This document shows, in pieces, positions 7,022 through 8,779 of a stretch of DNA of 8,779 nucleotides. This DNA is from Lentisphaerota bacterium. Its GTDB lineage: Bacteria; Verrucomicrobiota; Kiritimatiellia; RFP12; UBA3636. The notes beneath the pieces are model-generated. The model was not told the origin of the DNA. It did not search any database and was given only the letters and a program-made list of their open reading frames with translations. The stretch lies in the NCBI GenBank assembly GCA_012511845.1, contig JAAZFF010000061.1, positions 1 to 8,779 on the forward strand. Reading direction: 5' to 3'. The translations under genes were made by a program, and so were the position numbers. Position 1 is the stretch's first letter. Every line of letters starts with the position of its first letter.

Positions 7022-7050
7022 TTTATACGTTATTTTGTGCATTACGTCAA
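7022..7050 (-). promoter_or_regulatory. Sigma70-type promoter of tRNA-Gly
   Basis: On the minus strand, TTGACG (7045-7050) and TATAAA (7022-7027) are separated by exactly 17 nt. Each box has five of six consensus bases. The segment after the -10 box is GTAGCGC, a GC-rich discriminator like those of stringently controlled stable-RNA promoters. Transcription should start near 7015, leaving a leader of about 18 nt before the mature tRNA 5' end at 6996. A run of T's on the minus strand just upstream of the -35 box could add UP-element activity. Confidence 0.8.
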
Positions 7051-7117
7051 CAAAAAAAGATTCATTTTTGAGAAATGAAGTGCATAATAAACTGTTCTTC
7101 ACCCCATCGTGCAAGCA

Positions 7118-7146
7118 TTGTCTTGCTGACTACAATAATGCATAAT
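7118..7146 (+). promoter_or_regulatory. Possible promoter of the CPBP gene
   Basis: TTGTCT (7118-7123, four of six) and CATAAT (7141-7146, five of six) are separated by 17 nt. If used, transcription would start near 7153, only about six bases before the ATG at 7159, giving an almost leaderless mRNA. TACAAT at 7131-7136 is an alternative -10 with a poor -35. This is a motif match only. Confidence 0.35.
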
Positions 7147-7158
7147 AAATATTAACTC

Positions 7159-7896
7159 ATGGAAAATAAATCAAAAAAAGAAAATCTGGAATGTAAAACA
7201 GGACATGGGCAAACTCCGCAGGCAACTTTTCCCCGGCTTGCACTTCTGTTACTTGTACCTGCACCCAGCCTGGGTGTTATATTTGGGATGTTCGTCTTCC
7301 CGAACTCCATCTTCGGGCGATTGCTATTTGTTTTCAGCAAGATATGGCTTTTTGCATTTCCTGCTCTTTGGCTCCGCTTTGTAGAGAAGAAGAAATTTAG
7401 CTTGTCACCAGTTAAGAAAGGCGGTTTTGCGACAGGTATAACAAGCGGTATTCTGATAAGTGCATTTATTGGAGGTCTTTATTTCTCTATCGGTGATATG
7501 TTTATAGACACTGAATTCTTTAAGACCCGGCTGACAAGTGTAGGGCTTGGGTCGCCGATAATATACCTGGGAGGAATGATTTACTGGGTGCTGATAAATT
7601 CAGTACTTGAGGAGTATGTGTGGCGATGGTTTTGTGTTGAACAGTGTGCCGCAATATGGCGCAAACCCGTAGCAATCGCAGTTTCGGCGTTATTTTTCAC
7701 TTTTCACCATATACTGGCAATGTCGGTATACTTTTCTCCCCTGGTAGTATTTCTATGCTCATCAGGTGTATTTATCGGAGGCATAATCTGGTCTGCAATG
7801 TATATCCGGTATCATTCTATTTGGCCCGGATATATAAGCCATGCCATAGTAGATTTAATGATTTTCGGTATTGGTGCTGTTATTCTGTTCGGATAA
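7159..7896 (+). CDS. CPBP family (CAAX protease/Abi type) intramembrane metalloprotease homologue
   Basis: This is a 245-residue multi-pass membrane protein of the CPBP family, related to type II CAAX prenyl proteases and bacteriocin-immunity Abi proteins. The three family motifs are present in order. EEYVWRW gives EExxxR with E151, E152 and R155. FFTFHH gives FxxxH with His183 or His184. HAIVD gives His228 and Asp232. These residues line the metal/catalytic site in characterised CPBP members. About 24 polar residues precede the first helix, and seven or so hydrophobic segments follow. Bacterial substrates are usually unknown; roles in protein processing, bacteriocin self-immunity or surface-protein handling are possible. 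The gene stands alone between a tRNA and a secreted-protein gene. No Shine-Dalgarno sequence precedes the ATG, unlike most genes here. The next in-frame Met (43) lies inside the first hydrophobic stretch, so 7159 remains the best start. Confidence 0.85.
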   Translation: MENKSKKENLECKTGHGQTPQATFPRLALLLLVPAPSLGVIFGMFVFPNSIFGRLLFVFSKIWLFAFPALWLRFVEKKKFSLSPVKKGGFATGITSGILISAFIGGLYFSIGDMFIDTEFFKTRLTSVGLGSPIIYLGGMIYWVLINSVLEEYVWRWFCVEQCAAIWRKPVAIAVSALFFTFHHILAMSVYFSPLVVFLCSSGVFIGGIIWSAMYIRYHSIWPGYISHAIVDLMIFGIGAVILFG

Positions 7897-7960
7897 GCTG
7901 TGCAGCTGCAAGATTAACGCAACTGTTCTTAACCAGCTCAATTTATTATGCGACTTTAGA

Positions 7961-8013
7961 ATTTTATTTTTTTTGAAAAAAGGTTGACTTTCAGGTCTTG
8001 AAGAAATTAAAAT
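7961..8013 (+). promoter_or_regulatory. Promoter with UP-like A/T tract for the secreted-protein gene
   Basis: TTGACT (7984-7989) and TAAAAT (8008-8013) are spaced by 18 nt, or 17 nt if TTAAAA is taken as the -10. Each box has five of six consensus bases. Immediately upstream, 7961-7980 is almost entirely A/T with a T8 run followed by A6, as expected for an UP element or bent DNA. Transcription would start near 8020. No clear terminator for the preceding CPBP gene is visible between 7897 and this element. Confidence 0.65.
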
Positions 8014-8019
8014 GGTGTT

Positions 8020-8114
8020 ACTAATTAATAAGCTGTATTGTTAATTAATATACTCAGATTTTCAGTGAAGGCGGTAGCAATACGCCATCTTAACAGATAG
8101 GTTATGGAGGTCAT
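8020..8114 (+). other. 5' leader of about 95 nt with possible alternative hairpins
   Basis: This is the predicted untranslated leader of the gene starting at 8115. It holds an A/T-rich section with two TTAATTAA-like copies (about 8021-8050). A hairpin GGCG (8070-8073) / CGCC (8083-8086) can extend by AGAT (8056-8059) / ATCT (8087-8090). The same ATCT can instead pair with AGAT at 8095-8098 across a four-base loop. GGAGGT (8106-8111) is a strong Shine-Dalgarno sequence close to the ATG. No known riboswitch class was recognised. The pairings are by eye and short. Confidence 0.35.
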
Positions 8115-8779
8115 ATGAATAATCGTAAAATTAAACACAGTTCGCGGAAGTATTATTTTCTGCGATTTTCTTTTCTTTTGGCAGCTTTTGTTTTTCTGCA
8201 GGGAATCGGCTATTCATCAGCTGACATGGTGATAATCGAAGACAGTTTCTCTACTGAAGAAGGCTGGCTTGAACGTGTAACTAATACAGTCCCAGATGTA
8301 GTCAATCTTCCTGGCTATACCTGGGTTCTGACAGCTCAGTACGGTTGGGCCGATCCGTTCATTCCGGCATGGGATTATTGGCCCAGGCACACGGCATATT
8401 TTGAGCATGGTCTTACAAGCATCAATATCTGCCTCGGTGAATATAATGAGGGGCGTCTCCGCATCTCGGCAGATGTAGCAATAGAGACACTTTCAGATGC
8501 CGAGGGTGTCGGAATCGGATTCAGATCAAGTGCGCCTGATTACGGTGCAGAGTACGGAATCGATCCGCGTGCCTCGTTTACCGGTTTACGTATCAATGGG
8601 GCAGGAACGTTATCACTTGTTGAAAACGGAACGGTAAAGTCCAGCGTGTCCGTTTCCCCGCCGACTGACAAGGTATACTATCCGTTCTCATACGAAATTG
8701 ATACCTCCAGCGGAGATGTGTTTAACATAAAGTTCAATAACGTTTATGTACCCGCCTTTACCACGACTGCATTTACACC
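8115..8779 (+). CDS. Secreted protein of unknown function, lectin-like beta domain, 3' truncated
   Basis: The frame is open from the ATG at 8115 to the window end, giving 221 visible residues with no stop. A classical signal peptide is visible: basic residues to Arg17, a hydrophobic core about 18-32, and likely cleavage after Ala36 (YSSA|D). The mature part starts with IIEDSFSTEEGWLERV, then VVNLPGYTW, an aromatic-rich stretch with several Trp, and alternating beta-type segments (RLRISADVAIETL, GVGIGFRSS). There is no catalytic motif. The style resembles concanavalin/LamG-like domains of large secreted, often PEP-CTERM-anchored, proteins in Planctomycetota, Lentisphaerota and Verrucomicrobiota. 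That is inference, since the C terminus, which would show a sorting signal, is missing. The start is supported by GGAGGT at 8106-8111, although spacing is short. The upstream promoter suggests independent transcription. Confidence 0.8.
   Translation, partial: MNNRKIKHSSRKYYFLRFSFLLAAFVFLQGIGYSSADMVIIEDSFSTEEGWLERVTNTVPDVVNLPGYTWVLTAQYGWADPFIPAWDYWPRHTAYFEHGLTSINICLGEYNEGRLRISADVAIETLSDAEGVGIGFRSSAPDYGAEYGIDPRASFTGLRINGAGTLSLVENGTVKSSVSVSPPTDKVYYPFSYEIDTSSGDVFNIKFNNVYVPAFTTTAFT

Noticed and set aside
7644..7976. 110-residue plus-strand frame overlapping the CPBP gene
   Set aside because: It is a shifted frame of a gene whose three family motifs are all in the other frame, and it has no ribosome site.
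7961..7980. T8-G-A6 tract as a terminator for the CPBP gene
   Set aside because: No GC-rich stem precedes it, and its position just upstream of a -35 box fits an UP-like element better.
8104..8118. Four-codon micro-ORF (ATG GAG GTC ATA TGA) whose stop overlaps the start at 8115
   Set aside because: It arises from the ribosome site itself, has no site of its own and is short enough to be chance.
1..8779. CRISPR array, insertion sequence, integrase or toxin-antitoxin pair
   Set aside because: No regularly spaced repeats, transposase or integrase motifs, terminal inverted repeats or small toxin-like gene pairs were seen.

Overview
This window is dominated by one tightly packed + strand operon (2-6846). 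It encodes a complete Rnf complex, the membrane-bound ferredoxin:NAD+ oxidoreductase that couples electron transfer to Na+ or H+ pumping, in the order rnfA-B-C-D-G-E. A bifunctional NAD(P)HX repair enzyme (nnr) follows. rnfA is cut by the left edge, so the operon promoter lies outside the window. Most joints are tight: A/B 13 nt, B/C 25 nt, C/D ATGA overlap, D/G TAATG overlap, G/E ATGA overlap, E/nnr 57 nt. No convincing internal promoter is visible, so a single transcript is likely, ending at a bidirectional terminator at about 6872-6916.

The rest is a mixed accessory stretch. A minus-strand tRNA-Gly(UCC) with encoded CCA (6923-6996) has its own near-consensus sigma70-type promoter (7022-7050) and converges on nnr across the shared terminator. 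Next come a CPBP (CAAX/Abi type) membrane metalloprotease homologue (7159-7896), an intergenic region with a promoter, an A/T-rich UP-like element and a structured leader of roughly 95 nt, and the 5' part of a secreted protein (8115 to the window end). That protein has a signal peptide and a beta-rich domain of unknown function.

The genes work together as follows. RnfB takes electrons from ferredoxin and RnfC handles NAD(H). RnfD and RnfG carry covalent FMN, and RnfA/RnfE share a membrane [2Fe-2S] cluster. Nnr repairs hydrated NADH/NADPH, the damaged form of the nucleotide used by Rnf.

The organism is a bacterium of moderate GC with Shine-Dalgarno use. The A-B-C-D-G-E order matches the gammaproteobacterial rnf/rsx order, but the long multi-cluster RnfB resembles clostridial types. 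The last protein resembles secreted lectin-like or PEP-CTERM-type proteins of the Lentisphaerota/Planctomycetota/Verrucomicrobiota group. An anaerobic or facultative member of that group is my best guess, held with low confidence.

No new defence system, CRISPR array or mobile element is visible. The most interesting details are in the Rnf complex: RnfB has lost exactly one predicted [4Fe-4S] site, RnfE carries a C-terminal CxxCxxxC tail, RnfG has an atypical flavinylation motif, and RnfD has a second flavinylation-like motif.
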